Shown here one piece after another: positions 8,218 to 19,034 of a stretch of 27,208 bases of DNA (position 1 is the stretch's first letter; the number at the start of each line of letters is the position of its first letter). The notes under the pieces were generated by a model. That model was not told the origin of the DNA. It ran no database searches and worked only from the letters and a program-made list of their open reading frames with translations. Both the position numbers and the translations under genes were made by a program. Source of the DNA: Phaeoceros laevis (Eukaryota; Anthocerotophyta; Anthocerotopsida; Notothyladales); the NCBI GenBank assembly GCA_049999765.1, contig JBNGIQ010008277.1:1-27208 (forward strand). Direction: 5' to 3'.

Positions 8218-9091
8218 TATGCATGTTCCGGAAAATGGAGAAGAAACAAACTACATGTATGCTTTTCCCGAACCATTTGAAATCATCTCCTTGGGTTTGG
8301 ATTGAGAGACATGTCAGCAGATAGGTGTAGAGGATAAGTTCGGAATGAGAAAGTACGGCCTTGCATAGAAGCTTGGAGATCATGAATGTAAGCACAGCGG
8401 CATGGAAGTGGAGTCTATCTTGATGGCAGCCCGCGTCGACCGACTCTGCAACTTTAGGATGAAAGGACAAGGACGAATCCGTAGCAGTGACGTCACCGCT
8501 TCGTACCCCTTTACGTCGTTGTACCTGCCTTCGATGTCCAGGCCTAGGAAGCAGCTTCAGATCGAAGCAAGTGGAGGAGTAAAGGTAGGCAATCGTGTTA
8601 ATCCTGCCAGGCAATCCTCCGACTCGTAACCAGAGTAATCCCTGCCCCAAAGTCGAATGCCTTGGCTAGCCAGCTCAATGGATGTCACGCGCTTGTCTTC
8701 ATTGCATTTGACACTGAAGTGTCAAATGGAGGTTAGGAGGTATGTGTTCCTGGCCATGGACAAGCTTGTCCATGGACAGGAACACATACCCTCTAACCTC
8801 CGAGTGCACTATACCCAGACTTGAAGGCTGAAAGGATGGAAACTCCCCATCTTACCCTCTGCTTATTATTCGACTGATGGGAATGACTCTGGACTGCTGG
8901 CAGAAAATCACACAAGTGACATTGTGGCTGATGGTGAATTACCATGGTCAATTTTCACCTGCAAAGAAAAAAGGATACGCCACTGAATCGGTCCAAATGT
9001 GCTCTCAACTTCTCAAGGATCAAATGCGCTGACGAGAGGGAGTCTAGACGACAGTAGTATGTATGAAGGACCAGGGCTCGGGAAACCTACC
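8218..9091 (+). repeat. Segmental duplication, copy 2
   Basis: Close copy of 3228-4142. It begins with an intact copy of the LRR protein's last 28 codons (MHVPENGEETNYMYAFPEPF.., stop TGA 8303-8305), differing by two amino acids (I to N, P to S) and several synonymous changes. It continues through the same downstream sequence, where ATGGAAGTGG opens a 75-codon frame (8402-8629) that is broken in copy 1. Copy 2 lacks the ~100-bp insert of copy 1 but carries extra inverted sequence at 8716-8764. Confidence 0.93.
8705..8801. repeat. Two adjacent palindromes in copy 2
   Basis: First palindrome: arms 8705-8715 and 8718-8728, perfect, loop GA. Second: arms 8728-8764 and 8765-8801, 37 bp with two mismatches and no loop (centre AAGCTT). 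In copy 1 the matching place (~3697-3745) has only one arm of each, so the inverted copies arose after the duplication. Confidence 0.95.
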
Positions 9092-9116
9092 GTGGCCGGT
9101 AGATTTCAAAATTGCC

Positions 9117-9167
9117 GACTACCATATTTGTTTCCGGCTATATGTCGGCTAAAGTGGGAGTATAGCC
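9117..9167. repeat. Short inverted repeat TTCCGGCTATA
   Basis: TTCCGGCTATA and its exact complement TATAGCCGGAA are about 18 bp apart, just outside the duplicated segment. A stem could form; no function is assigned. Confidence 0.6.
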
Positions 9168-9282
9168 GGAACCAGCGATACGACAGCCCCATGCGGAGAC
9201 CAAAACAGAGTTAGCACGAACCGACTCACTAATTTTTGGCTCGTAGAGTCTAGTTTTCGGTCGGTCCTGGGAACTGTAAAGT

Positions 9283-9304
9283 ACTACTACTACTACTACT
9301 ACAA
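9283..9304 (+). repeat. (TAC)n microsatellite
   Basis: About seven TAC units follow GGAACTGTAAAG. It resembles the CTA tails of the repeat family elsewhere in the window, but the preceding sequence does not match that family. Confidence 0.8.
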
Positions 9305-9311
9305 CTAAAGC

Positions 9312-9389
9312 TCATACTGCACAGCGGGGGCACGGAGATAGCCTAGAAGGTCATACTGCACAGCGGGGGCACGGAGATAGCCTAGAAGG
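9312..9389 (+). repeat. 39-bp exact tandem duplication
   Basis: Units 9312-9350 and 9351-9389 are identical (start TCATACTGCACAGCGG, end GCCTAGAAGG). A partial CCTAGAAGG recurs at ~9400. Confidence 0.97.
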
Positions 9390-9404
9390 CGGAAACAGTG
9401 CCTA

Positions 9405-10538
9405 GAAGGCCGTCTTATTAACGTGCTTAGGAGCAACTGAGACACTCCACAACGGAGTAATATCGTATTTTTACAGATAGCCTAGGAACTGATCATGGAT
9501 TTTGTGCGTCCGGTTATTACTTGGCAACTGCCGGCACCACGGTTATTGACATTGGACGAGGGAAACTGTGAACTGCCTTGCCTGCACTGTTTCTGACTTC
9601 CGCATGTTTTTCACCCAAGTAGAAAACATGGGTGGAAAACTTTCAACATCACGAGGACCTTCTAGGATATGCAGGGGCAGCTCTTGATGACAGGCTTGTT
9701 ATGGCACCCTGGAAAAGCAGCGGTGAAAGCTCTTTCAACCTGAGGGCAAACATCAACGTGCAAATGTGGACCTGTGAGGCATGAAGGCAATCCTGTTTCT
9801 GAAGTCTTTGCCGGTGCCAACAACCTCCAAGTCAGAAACATAACAGGAATACCCTGCAAACATGTCTATAAAGGTTTAGATGCAAAGCCACGGCTTCATA
9901 GGACACCACCGCACAGCCTAGACTGGAGCATCCATTTTCTGAGCTAGTTGATTCCTGCCTAGGAAGGATTTCAGGCCACCCACATACCTCAGGATATTCT
10001 ATGCTGAGATGGTGATTCTGACTCGATCCACAAGAAGACTGATCCGTTCTTTGGGAAAGACATGGGCTGTAAGAAGCTCCCAAGACGACAGAACGATGGG
10101 CTGCAAAACACCAACATCCTTAAGGTTAGATAGTTAGAACTCTTGTCAGAGCACCAGATTATGGTGCAGACGGTTACTGTGCTATCATACTCACCAATTT
10201 TGAAATTGCCTATCAGCCATCGCACAGGCTGCCGTACTCGCCTGAGCGGACCACAATTTTGCCATCTCGGAGAGTCGTACCCGCTATGGCTACTTGAGTG
10301 ACTCCAGATTCCCTGTAAATCTCCTGGTCTTCAATTCACGAAGAAATCCAAACAAGGTTCAAGTACTCACAATGCTGTCAAACCTCCGCTCTGCTTTGTG
10401 CACAACAACAAGGTGATACTTCCAGCTGTCAAATCCACACTCATGCCGCAGAACATCCTGAAGTACCACATGCTGAGCACTACATGTTCCCATTTTCTGA
10501 GAGGAGAACACCCTTCACCCGTCATACTGTGCCCTTGT
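9405..10538. other. 3' flank of the DYRK gene
   Basis: No independent gene is supported. Short open frames on both strands here do not resemble any family. The region nearest 10538 is presumably the kinase 3'UTR; no clear polyadenylation signal was picked out. Confidence 0.45.
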
Positions 10539-13500
10539 CTAATCTTCTGTGGCAAGATAACCTCCAGCTGTTGGTTCATACTCATAAGACAGCCATGGGT
10601 GCTTTCTTGCCTCACTAGCACTTGGACGCTTGTGAGGGTCTACTTCCAGTAAGAAGCCCACAAAGTCTATGAAACCTTCATCTCCCATAGGTAGTCTATG
10701 AGCCAGTGAAGTTTTTTTTGGCACTATGTACTCTAACTGGTCTGTCTCCTGAAAAAAACACGAGACACACCAGTTCCGCATGACCTATATGAGTTAGAAA
10801 GAACTATATGAGTTAAAAAGGACAGAAGACAAGAATACGCTGGCATGGCAATTACACGAAATTCTCTGTACAGTCTACTTTCAAAGCAACAAACAAACGA
10901 CAGCCTATCTATGAAAGGATGTAAAGACTTGACCAGATAGCTATCTCAAAATCCTTCTATAAAAGGTCACCTCCAATCTACCATATCCAAGTTAAACCAT
11001 TTGGCTGTCTAAATCAGACATGCTTCGCAAACCATGCATTTGATCTCACCTGATTCCGCTCGTAGAGTGTGTAATGTCTTGTGAAATACTTATGGGAGTC
11101 ACGACCTCTTGAGAGCATTTCAGGTTGGATAGGACCAAGGATTCCAATAATCCTTGCAAGCAATGTAGCAAGAGACTCGTTTTGAAAAAGCACCTGATTT
11201 ACACGACCAGCTTAGTTTCTCCAGACACGGAATTTCAGTCACTATATGAGGTCATGCACTCAAGGACACAGTAAGTGCATAGCTTACATTTCCTGAGCAT
11301 AACTCGGCAAGGATGCAGCCTAGTGACCAGATGTCAATTTTTTCACTGTATGGAAGTCCCAGAATAACCTCCGGGGCACGATAAGATCGTGACTGCACAT
11401 AGGAGCAAAGATGATCTGTCTGGAAGCAGCTGCTTCCAAGGTCAATAACCTTCACTTCACACCGGCTGTAGCTCTTGACAAGAATATTTTCTGGCTTGAG
11501 GTCACAGTGGATCAGACCAAGCTTATGAATAAACTCCAGGGCATCCAGACATTGACGAGTAATTAACTGCAAACAAATAGAGGCATTTGAACAAGGGAGT
11601 AAGCAGGAAGGTAGCCACTACGTGACCTCCCCACCACCAACAGAACACAAAGGTCACTCTTAGCATAGCCATATTATGGAACCTTCGCAATGACAAACAA
11701 AACCAGCAACTCCAGCAAATCTTTGCAGTGAGCACCCACAACGTAGACATGCTGCACAAGTTGCAATATGGAAACCAAGTTTCCAACAAATATTACGAAA
11801 TCTAAACCTCTCATGTCCTCACCTGCAATCGTGGCATTGTGAAGTACACTTCTCCTCCCGACTCTCTGTTATACTTTTGAAACTCGTAGAGGTTTGCCCG
11901 CAGAAGCTCGCAAACTATGAATAAATGCTCCTGAACCAGACATACCACAAATAAGCTCTAATAGTGACAACTGCTCCTTGTCATAAAGGACACAACAAAG
12001 GATCCAGAGGACTGCTGCAAACAGAGCATAAACTTACACAGTGGTAAAAATAATCATAGAGTCGCAGGACATGGTGATTGTCACCAGGGTCATGCTTGTT
12101 GATGAACTTCAAAAGCTTTATTTCATCAAGGCTCTGGTCGAAAAAATCTTTGTTGTTTTTAATTATCTTCATGCACACGTCCATCCCAGTGTGCAAGTCA
12201 TGAGCTTGGATGGCTTTGCTGAAAGCTGCTGATCCCAGGTACTCAGTAACATGATATCGCCCCGCTATCACAGAATTGATTACCACAGGGAAGTCCTTGT
12301 CCTCCTCAAATCCAGTCCTAACCAAAGATGATAGTGGACTCAATGCCAACACAGTCCCACTTTATGACACAATGACACGCATAACAGACAATGCTAGTCT
12401 AAAACACCCTGCGCTCAGGTCCACAAAAAGCATCTGCAGAGCAACCTCTGAAAAGAGTATACAGCCCAGGAAGCTCCTGCATAAAATATATTGAACCAAC
12501 CATTGACATACACACACTATTTGCCCCGCGTTATTTGACCTACAGTTCAAACACAAATTGATGTAACATGTTCCTGTGGTGACTGACCTGTTTTTGCGGT
12601 GGACGATTTTGAGGTAGAAAGTTTCAAATTCATCCTCCTCGGGACGGGGCTTAGAAACTTGTCCTTGAACAGCTGCTACGTCATCATCATCAGATACTGC
12701 TGATTCAGCGTTATTTTTTCCCTGGACTTGATCTACCTCTGACTTGGGCTGAGTGTTCTGAGAAACCACCACAAGCTGATGTCCTGCATTTCTAACAACC
12801 ATCTTGGCCACCCTATCATCTGCAGCTTCATCACCAGGGCTCCCCTCTTCCTCCTCATCAACTTCAGCTTCGCCTCCCTGGTCCTCTATCTGCCCATAGT
12901 CTTGACCATCAAAACTAATCTGCAAGGGTAGGGGGAGACCAGAAACCGAGCTATTTTCAAAGTCTGGGAATGGATACACCTCACTACTTCTGCGCCTCCA
13001 TGCAGCCAGCGTATCATCAGGCCCTCCAGTACTATAGCCCAAGTCAGGGGAATCATTAGCTTCAGCGGACGGAACAGTGGCCAACCAGGGAGACTCCGGG
13101 TCTGACAGATTTGTCAACCCACCTGTGACCGATGGAGATGGAAAAGAAAAACCGTCAACTCCTGATGCATACTCCATGGTGTTTACCTGTGCTTCTCCTA
13201 ACTTTCTTACATTAATCTGGCTACTAAAGAAATTGTGGTCTTCCTGCCTTTCAAAGGCCCAGTTATCTAGTCTTGCTACGCCATTCTCTTCATCATCATA
13301 ATGCGCCACCGTGTCTGGTTCTGCTACTGTACTATTTTGGGTAACAGTCTTCCCGTTGGCAGGAGGGCCCCTCCCATCACGACCCTTCATCAAGGAGCTC
13401 TCCTCGCTACCTTCGTCCTTCAAGTTCTTCTCCGGAGGGACTGCCTCACCACATATGCTCACTGAAGCGGATGCAGGCAATGATCTCCCATTTTCAACCT

Positions 13501-14266
13501 CGGAGGTGCTGTGGACTCCATTTACCACCTCCTGAGGTCTTTCTGCCCCTGGCATGCTGACGAGGGCGAGCTCTTCAACGTCTGACTCTTGATGCCAGTC
13601 CTGCGTGCTGCTATCATACGGCTGTCCACCAAGGACGCCATAAGAATCCCCTTTATGGTAAAACTCCTCCCCGGAAAAATAGGAGTCTCCAACGAGTGAG
13701 CCGTCGTCGTCGCCTTCTCGTTGCCCCTCGCTGGCATGGACACTGTTGCCTTCCTGACTCGACCTAGCTAGGTCATCGTCACTAGGGTACTCAATCTCGT
13801 GCTCCAAAAACCACTCCTCGTCTTCAATGGGGTGTCTATGGTACCCAGGATCGTCGTCATTGTCATACGCGTCAGCATCCCGACAGTCATCCCCGCATTC
13901 GTCCCCAAACTCAAGTGGTAATTCAAGCTCCCCTTCTCCCGCTCTTACATAAGCTGATCCAAGATCCGGCCGGTTGTCCACAATGCCTTCGCTAACTGAT
14001 GGCCGTCCATTGAGTCCTCTGGCACCTGACAGAAAGTTGAGACTCAAGTTACTAGCGAGGCAGTTGATGCATCTGTCAGTCGATCGGAGCTTCAATGGAG
14101 GAAGCTTTGGAGGGTCATCAATTTCTAGCACGTTCTTCTTCGGCACAGGTTTGGTTTCTCCTGAACCAGGAATCCTAGAGCCCACACGACGAAACAATCT
14201 GGGATCCCCTGTAGCCGCCTCATCAGCTTCACCACTTCCCTGGGCGATATCTTTCAGCGTCTCCAT
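10539..14266 (-). CDS. Plant DYRK-family protein kinase, six exons
   Basis: Dual-specificity tyrosine-regulated-type kinase (CMGC group), probably a cytosolic/nuclear regulatory Ser/Thr kinase. Exons (minus): 14266-12588, 12317-12038, 11930-11823, 11566-11288, 11193-11050, 10748-10539; all junctions are GT..AG and keep frame, giving 899 residues. Residues 1-~555 are a low-complexity, acidic and Ser-rich extension, as in plant DYRKP proteins. The kinase domain runs ~580-890: Gly-loop LGSAAFSK, Lys610 in [12 protein letters not shown] (Asp711), DLG in place of DFG (731-733, typical of DYRK), activation loop [11 protein letters not shown] (745-755) and [13 protein letters not shown]. The first Tyr of the animal Y-x-Y pair is Cys743. 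The C-terminus, [14 protein letters not shown] to TAG, could be extended if GAG|GTTATC were a splice donor. Confidence 0.92.
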
Positions 14267-15252
14267 TCTCAGCCCGCGCTGAAGCTGCGCCGGCAGAGCC
14301 TTCCAAGCAGCAGCCCAAAGCCCAAACCTCCGTAGGGAGAACTTCTGGGAATGAAGGCAGAACTTACTTGCTCCTCGTCCTGTACCTGCTTCCTCTGAAC
14401 ATTCTACTTTATATTTTTGGGCCTGTCAGGAACCATTTGCCGCCCCGCCCTTCGCAGTCAGGACGACGTCGAGACAACAACAAAGCATTTTCCATGGCGT
14501 GCACGGGCGAACGACCCCATGTTTCCGTTGCGTGATGTTTCCGTTGCACTTTTAGACTTTCAGAAACGTCAAGAACACCTCCACAGCTGCTTTAGACTCA
14601 GTTACTTCGCATTTGTATGACCGTGTGAACCGCGTTTGCCGGTGGTGTTACCTGGGTGCATGCTCCTCTAGTAACTTGCCCAAGCAAAGCCCTAACCGAG
14701 AGGACCAGACGGCCAGAGCAGTACTGCCTCAGAGCCATGCAAGAGTAGCAAGACTGGAATGGACACGATGTATCGGTTCCAAGAAGCACCAAGAACCTCG
14801 GGCTAGTGCCAACTCCTTTTCCAGGAGGGAAACACAGGACGGATACATCTTCATCTTGCCCCAGGCTGCTGACATCACTTGTCACAGTGTCTCTTCCCGT
14901 AAGGAAGCTGTGGTAAGGCCCAGCTGCAAGTCCGGCGGCGGATGGTCCACACAGACCCCTCACGCTTCAAAAAACTTATCCCAACACCCCTGTACTCTGG
15001 TACTGGTTATAAAATATCACCGCTGGAGCTAGCAAAGTTGTGACGTGCTGGGCACGTTTGGCACCACCATTGCCTGTGTATGTATGAAAACGTGGTCTCT
15101 ATCTTGGAACCAATAGGAGGCTAACAAGTGCTGGTAGGCACTGAAGCGCAGTGTACAAATTACGTCGGTCGCGTAGACCTGCATCAACACGAGAAGAGTC
15201 CCAAGTGTAAAATGTTGCACCATGTGACAAATCAGTTTACCAAGCTCCTAAC
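14267..15252. other. Between DYRK kinase and the minus-strand partial gene
   Basis: 14267-~14450 is the likely 5'UTR/promoter of the kinase; an ATATTTTT-type sequence lies near 14410-14420 but no clean TATA box is evident. 14450-15252 should hold the remaining exons of the gene that begins at 16334. One candidate follows an acceptor GATGCAG on the minus strand (exon start ~15179) and reads LRDRRNLYTALQCLPALVSL in one phase, but it could not be joined with confidence. Confidence 0.4.
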
Positions 15253-16334
15253 CTGAATTGATCCCCCCAGGAGAACCAAAAGGATGGTGTTCCCAGGATC
15301 AGCTCCTAACTCATCATCCCGATAAATGAGCTCCCCTCCAATCTCTTCTTAAAAGCTTCTGTCTGAGCACCCTTGCGACAAGAGAGATCTTAAACTCAGA
15401 AAATTTGCAACAGTTCCCGTAGGAAGTTTAAAACCATAGAGGAAGGCAATCGTGGCTTACATCCAGCAAGGTTTAACAACTCCGAAACACAAATTCCATG
15501 AAGTTGACAACAACTTATACTAGGGCTAAGGTGAACTTGCTTACTTGTTGGTAGAATCGGCTTAAGAACAGGACGTATCCGGAGGGACTGCACAATCCCC
15601 AGAATAGACTCGTTACCAGTTGCAAGAAACATTTGCAAAACAGCTTCCGTCAGTTTTCCTGCGGTCAAGGTTTTCTGCAATAGCAGCAAGCACATCAGCA
15701 TCGTCACTCAAAGTAGATCAGCTGTGAAAAAGGTTGAGAGGACTTTGCTTTCCATTTACACCATCATTTCTGGCTCAAACGTGTTCACGGTCACAATATT
15801 GACTTGATCAGTGAGAGTAAGACCAGGCATGACAAACAAAGATCAGACAGCTACAAATTCACACCAACCTAACGACGAGTGGACGAATGGCTTCTGGATG
15901 TATATCTAGCAAGTATCCAGAAGGGATGCCAGGATAGTAGGTACAGGAGACTCAAACAGTATAGCAATTCCATCTCCTTCTCAACCCGTCACCAGATACC
16001 TGTTATCTTTAGGGCTCACCGTCAAGCAAGCTCACTATGGCAATGAACACACTGGCATCACCTGCGATGCAGCTGATTCTTGGAACCAATCTTACAGAGA
16101 GATAAGGCGCATGGTAGCGCTAAATCGAACTACAGGCAATTGAGTTGCACAAACTGGCACAGCACCTGCAGATGCCTTCTCTCAATAATATACACTCGAG
16201 ACCCTCACCCGAAATAGCTCCAGTACAATCATATCTGGCACGTTCTGCAAGCTCACGACACGGTGTATATGCGCGACTGCGGACTCCAAAGTGAGCTTGA
16301 GCAGTGATGGCGGGGTGCGGCTGGAGGTTGTCAT
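15253..16334 (-). CDS. Partial gene, first exons of an unidentified protein
   Basis: Exon 1 (16334-16209) encodes MTTSSRTPPSLLKLTLESAV, then AHIHRVVSLQNVPDMIVLEL and FR. Exon 2 (15674-15545) encodes KTLTAGKLTEAVLQMFLATG, then NESILGIVQSLRIRPVLKPI and LPT. The join is in frame with good GT..AG signals. A likely exon 3 (15344-15253) encodes IGGELIYRDDELGADPGNTI, then LLVLLGGSIQ. An alternative upstream acceptor (GTCGCAAG) gives RCSDRSF and then a TAA, so either the acceptor is the downstream one or the gene is broken. The helical N-terminus resembles, from memory, the start of plant LRR/RNI-type proteins (..VP..V...LF..TL..GKLT..VL..F), but this is tentative. It is divergent from MND1 with 314 bp between start codons. 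The 3' end is unresolved. Confidence 0.6.
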
Positions 16335-16648
16335 GCATCCCCCTTAGAAGCCTCTTCTGAGAAGGACTACAGTGACGATTGCCTTTAAGTAATGACATCC
16401 TTTCGCTTTCGCACCAGCTCTCTGTTTTTCAATCGTAACTCCCCAGCTCTGTGGTGTGTGTGCTTGGACTGTGCGGGGATTGTGCATTGTGACCGCTTGA
16501 TCGGAGCCCGAGCAGCAGCGCTTCTGAAGGATGAAAGTTCAGTTTTAAGCAGTCATGGTTGGTGCTTTTGCGAGCTCCTAAGTCGCTCAGAACTAGTTTC
16601 GCTGCCTTTTTAGAGAATCATTTGTTCTACAGCTGCTTTCCGGGGTTG
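16335..16648. promoter_or_regulatory. Shared divergent promoter region
   Basis: Only 314 bp separate the start codons of the minus-strand gene (16334) and MND1 (16649), so both 5'UTRs and any promoter elements must lie here or overlap. No TATA box is evident in either direction, fitting housekeeping or meiotic genes with dispersed promoters. Co-regulation is inference. Confidence 0.5.
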
Positions 16649-18405
16649 ATGCAGTCGAAGAAGAGAGGACTGTCTTTGGAAGAGAAACGTAATCAGATGC
16701 TTCAAATTTTCTATGAGAGTCAAGACTTCTTCCTGGTATGTGATACGTAGCTCCCATACCTTCTTTCCTTAAGAGTGTGAAATTCTAAATGCTGTTCAGG
16801 TGCGCATCGGACTTCAATTCTCTGTGCTTTTCTCATGGATGGAGCACTGTTGAACAGCTAAACCTGCTGGACTGACCTACTGTCTGTCTGCACTAAAAGC
16901 TACGGGAACTTGAGAAGCTAGGTCCTAAGAAAGGTGTTATCAGTCAGACGGTGAAGGATGTAGTGCAAAGTTTGGTGGATGATGATCTCGCATGGAAAGA
17001 CAAGATTGGCACCTCTGTAAGGCAATAACGATAAATGCTGGAGATGTTGAGGTGTCTCAAGACTTGTGATGAAAACTTGTTATAATGCTTGGTCAGTTCG
17101 ATGTTCACAGGTGTACTTCTGGAGTCTACCAAGCCAAGCTGGAAATCAGGTGTTGAACTTCGTGTGGCTGAACACCCTGTCTGGCACCAATCTAGAGGCT
17201 GGCAGTCGGTCTAATGCATTCATATGGCCAGTCATTTTTGACATACATTGTTGTGTATCTATCTATCAGCTTCGGCAAACGCAAAAGAAGCTCGAAGCAC
17301 AGCTAGAAACTGCGAAGAAGAGGCGGTTGGAGTTGCTGAAGGAGAAAGAGAATCTGCAGAAGGGCAGGGAGAACTCGGTAAGCTTCATTATTGCATTTGT
17401 CACCACAGTTTCAGTAATGTGTTGTACTAGTGCAGGCTAACTTAAGTTTGCTTTTTGCGATTTTGTGAACTGTGCAAGAGTGAGCGTGATGCTGCCTTGG
17501 CACACCTTAGAGACTTGGAAGAACAGTCTAAACCGCTGAAGGTACTGGCTTTTTGCTTTTTGCACAGCTAAGGGGTTGACTGACAATTTGCACAGATACA
17601 ATAGTTTGCATCTTCCAGTGGTGATATCGCTTTTTTCAGAGCTAATACATTGGGTGCCTTTCCAGGAAGAGCTAGCCATCTTTGCTGAAAACGATCCAGC
17701 CACGCACGAGGCCATGCGTAAGTAGTCTCTGCCGCTCTTTTGATCCTTCATCTATAATACTTTGAAAAGGCTGTCAGTAGTGTAGTAGTGTAGGTGGTCA
17801 GTAGTGTAGGTGACCATGTGTGCTTCTGCAACTCCGGATGTAGCCAGAAGTTTGGCACTGAATGTGTGCAACATAACTAAAGATGTCATGCAGCCTGTTT
17901 GAGTAATAAAGTTGAACTTGTGGCAGAAAAAGCAACCACTATTGCACGAGAGGCTGCAAACAGATGGACAGGTGACGTAGTTCGTACATGTGCTGATTTC
18001 TGAAAACTATCACAGCTGGAGAGAAAGACGGGCAGCTGTGCAATTCGTGAAGCTCAGATTGCAATACTGCCTCTGCCTTGCAAGATATTCCCTGTCGCGC
18101 AACAGTACGGGTACTTCTCGAGCATGCAATGGAAAACTGAGTTAACTGTTGCGCTTACATGCAGATAACGTATTTACTCTCCAGCAGTGGTGCAACAACA
18201 CATTTCCTGAGGCGCGCGAGAGGCTCGAACAAGCATATCTGGAGGTACCTAATATTCCGCCATTCTCAAAACTCAGAACTATTTTCTGAAACCATAAAAA
18301 CCTGTACTGGCGCGCACTTCGACCTTGATATCATTCACTGGCATCCCAATGCCAATTCTCATGCAGATTGGGATCACAGAAGATTTTGACTACCTCGAGA
18401 ATTGA
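16649..18405 (+). CDS. MND1: Meiotic nuclear division protein 1, nine exons
   Basis: MND1 pairs with HOP2 and stimulates RAD51/DMC1 strand invasion in meiotic recombination, acting in the nucleus. Exons: 16649-16735, 16900-17016, 17111-17149, 17270-17377, 17479-17541, 17666-17717, 17927-17971, 18165-18244, 18367-18405. All introns are GT..AG, 94-209 nt, and phases agree, giving 209 residues (usual family length ~205-230). The N-terminal winged-helix part is highly conserved (SKKRGLSLEEKR, QIFYESQDFFL, LEKLGPKKGVISQTVKDVVQ, YFWSLPSQAGNQ). A coiled coil follows (residues ~82-145, heptad-like, Lys/Glu-rich), then ANRWTDNVFTLQQWC and a C-terminal GITEDFDYLEN. Every conserved block is present, so the gene appears intact. 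Shares an upstream region with the divergent gene at 16334. Confidence 0.96.
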
Positions 18406-18929
18406 AAGCTGCAATGTGCATGCCTGCCGTCCTAGCCGCGAAAGCAGGGTACATTTTTGACTGAAGAGGCACCCTTTTGTACAGCTGTTACGAAACGTCA
18501 GTGACAGGAGTTTCCAATTTCCCAGCCTGGCCAGCACCTTCCACCAGTCCAAAAGGAACGTACGGGCGTGCCTTCTTACAGACTCTTGCTTCCACGGCTA
18601 ACAAAGTGACTCCTACCGAGACGTCTTGCAAGTTTGTGAAAGTCAAGCTGCAAATAATCAGGACAGGGCATGACATGAGGACAGGGAAGAAAGAGACGGC
18701 TTCATCAGACGATAGCAGCGATGTCCGAAGACATGCGCACAAGGATCTTGTCCAAAAGCTTGCGTCATCCCAGAGCCCAAACACTTTATCTTGACCTTCA
18801 TAAAGGCGGATAACCTACAATTGCAAAAAGTAGGCAACTCCAATTCCAAGGAGCCGGCCGGCCTGTCGGTGCGACGATCCAATCTGTTGAAGATGCTCCC
18901 ATCCATGGTCTTCAACAAGAGAAACGAGC
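18406..18929. other. Intergenic, MND1 3' flank
   Basis: Open frames on both strands between 18477 and 18794 overlap each other and match no family I know; neither has convincing coding character. The region should contain the MND1 3'UTR and distal promoter of the STIG1-like gene. Confidence 0.45.
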
Positions 18930-18936
18930 TATAAAT
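18930..18936 (+). promoter_or_regulatory. TATA box of STIG1-like gene
   Basis: TATAAAT lies 105 nt upstream of the chosen start (19035), implying transcription from about 18960-18965 and a 5'UTR of ~70 nt. This supports the start at 19035 over the upstream ATG at 18999, though both would be transcribed. Confidence 0.6.
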
Positions 18937-19034
18937 CCTGCGCCGCCGAGCTACAAATCCGCAGTTTCAGGACCAGCACTCGTGAACAGCATACGCCAGT
19001 GCCATTTTCAGGAAGAGACCGGTGCGGAACATCG

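Noticed and set aside
8402-8629. 75-codon frame starting ATGGAAGTGG in duplication copy 2
   Set aside because: The same frame is broken by a stop in copy 1 and matches no family; treated as non-coding duplicated sequence.
18477-18794. 105-codon plus-strand frame between MND1 and STIG1-like genes
   Set aside because: Overlaps an equally long minus-strand frame, has no recognisable domain and no promoter signal; either could be chance.
18999-19034. Upstream ATG at 18999 as start of the STIG1-like protein
   Set aside because: It would place a charged segment (MPFSGRDRCGTS) ahead of the signal peptide; the ATG at 19035 gives a normal signal peptide.
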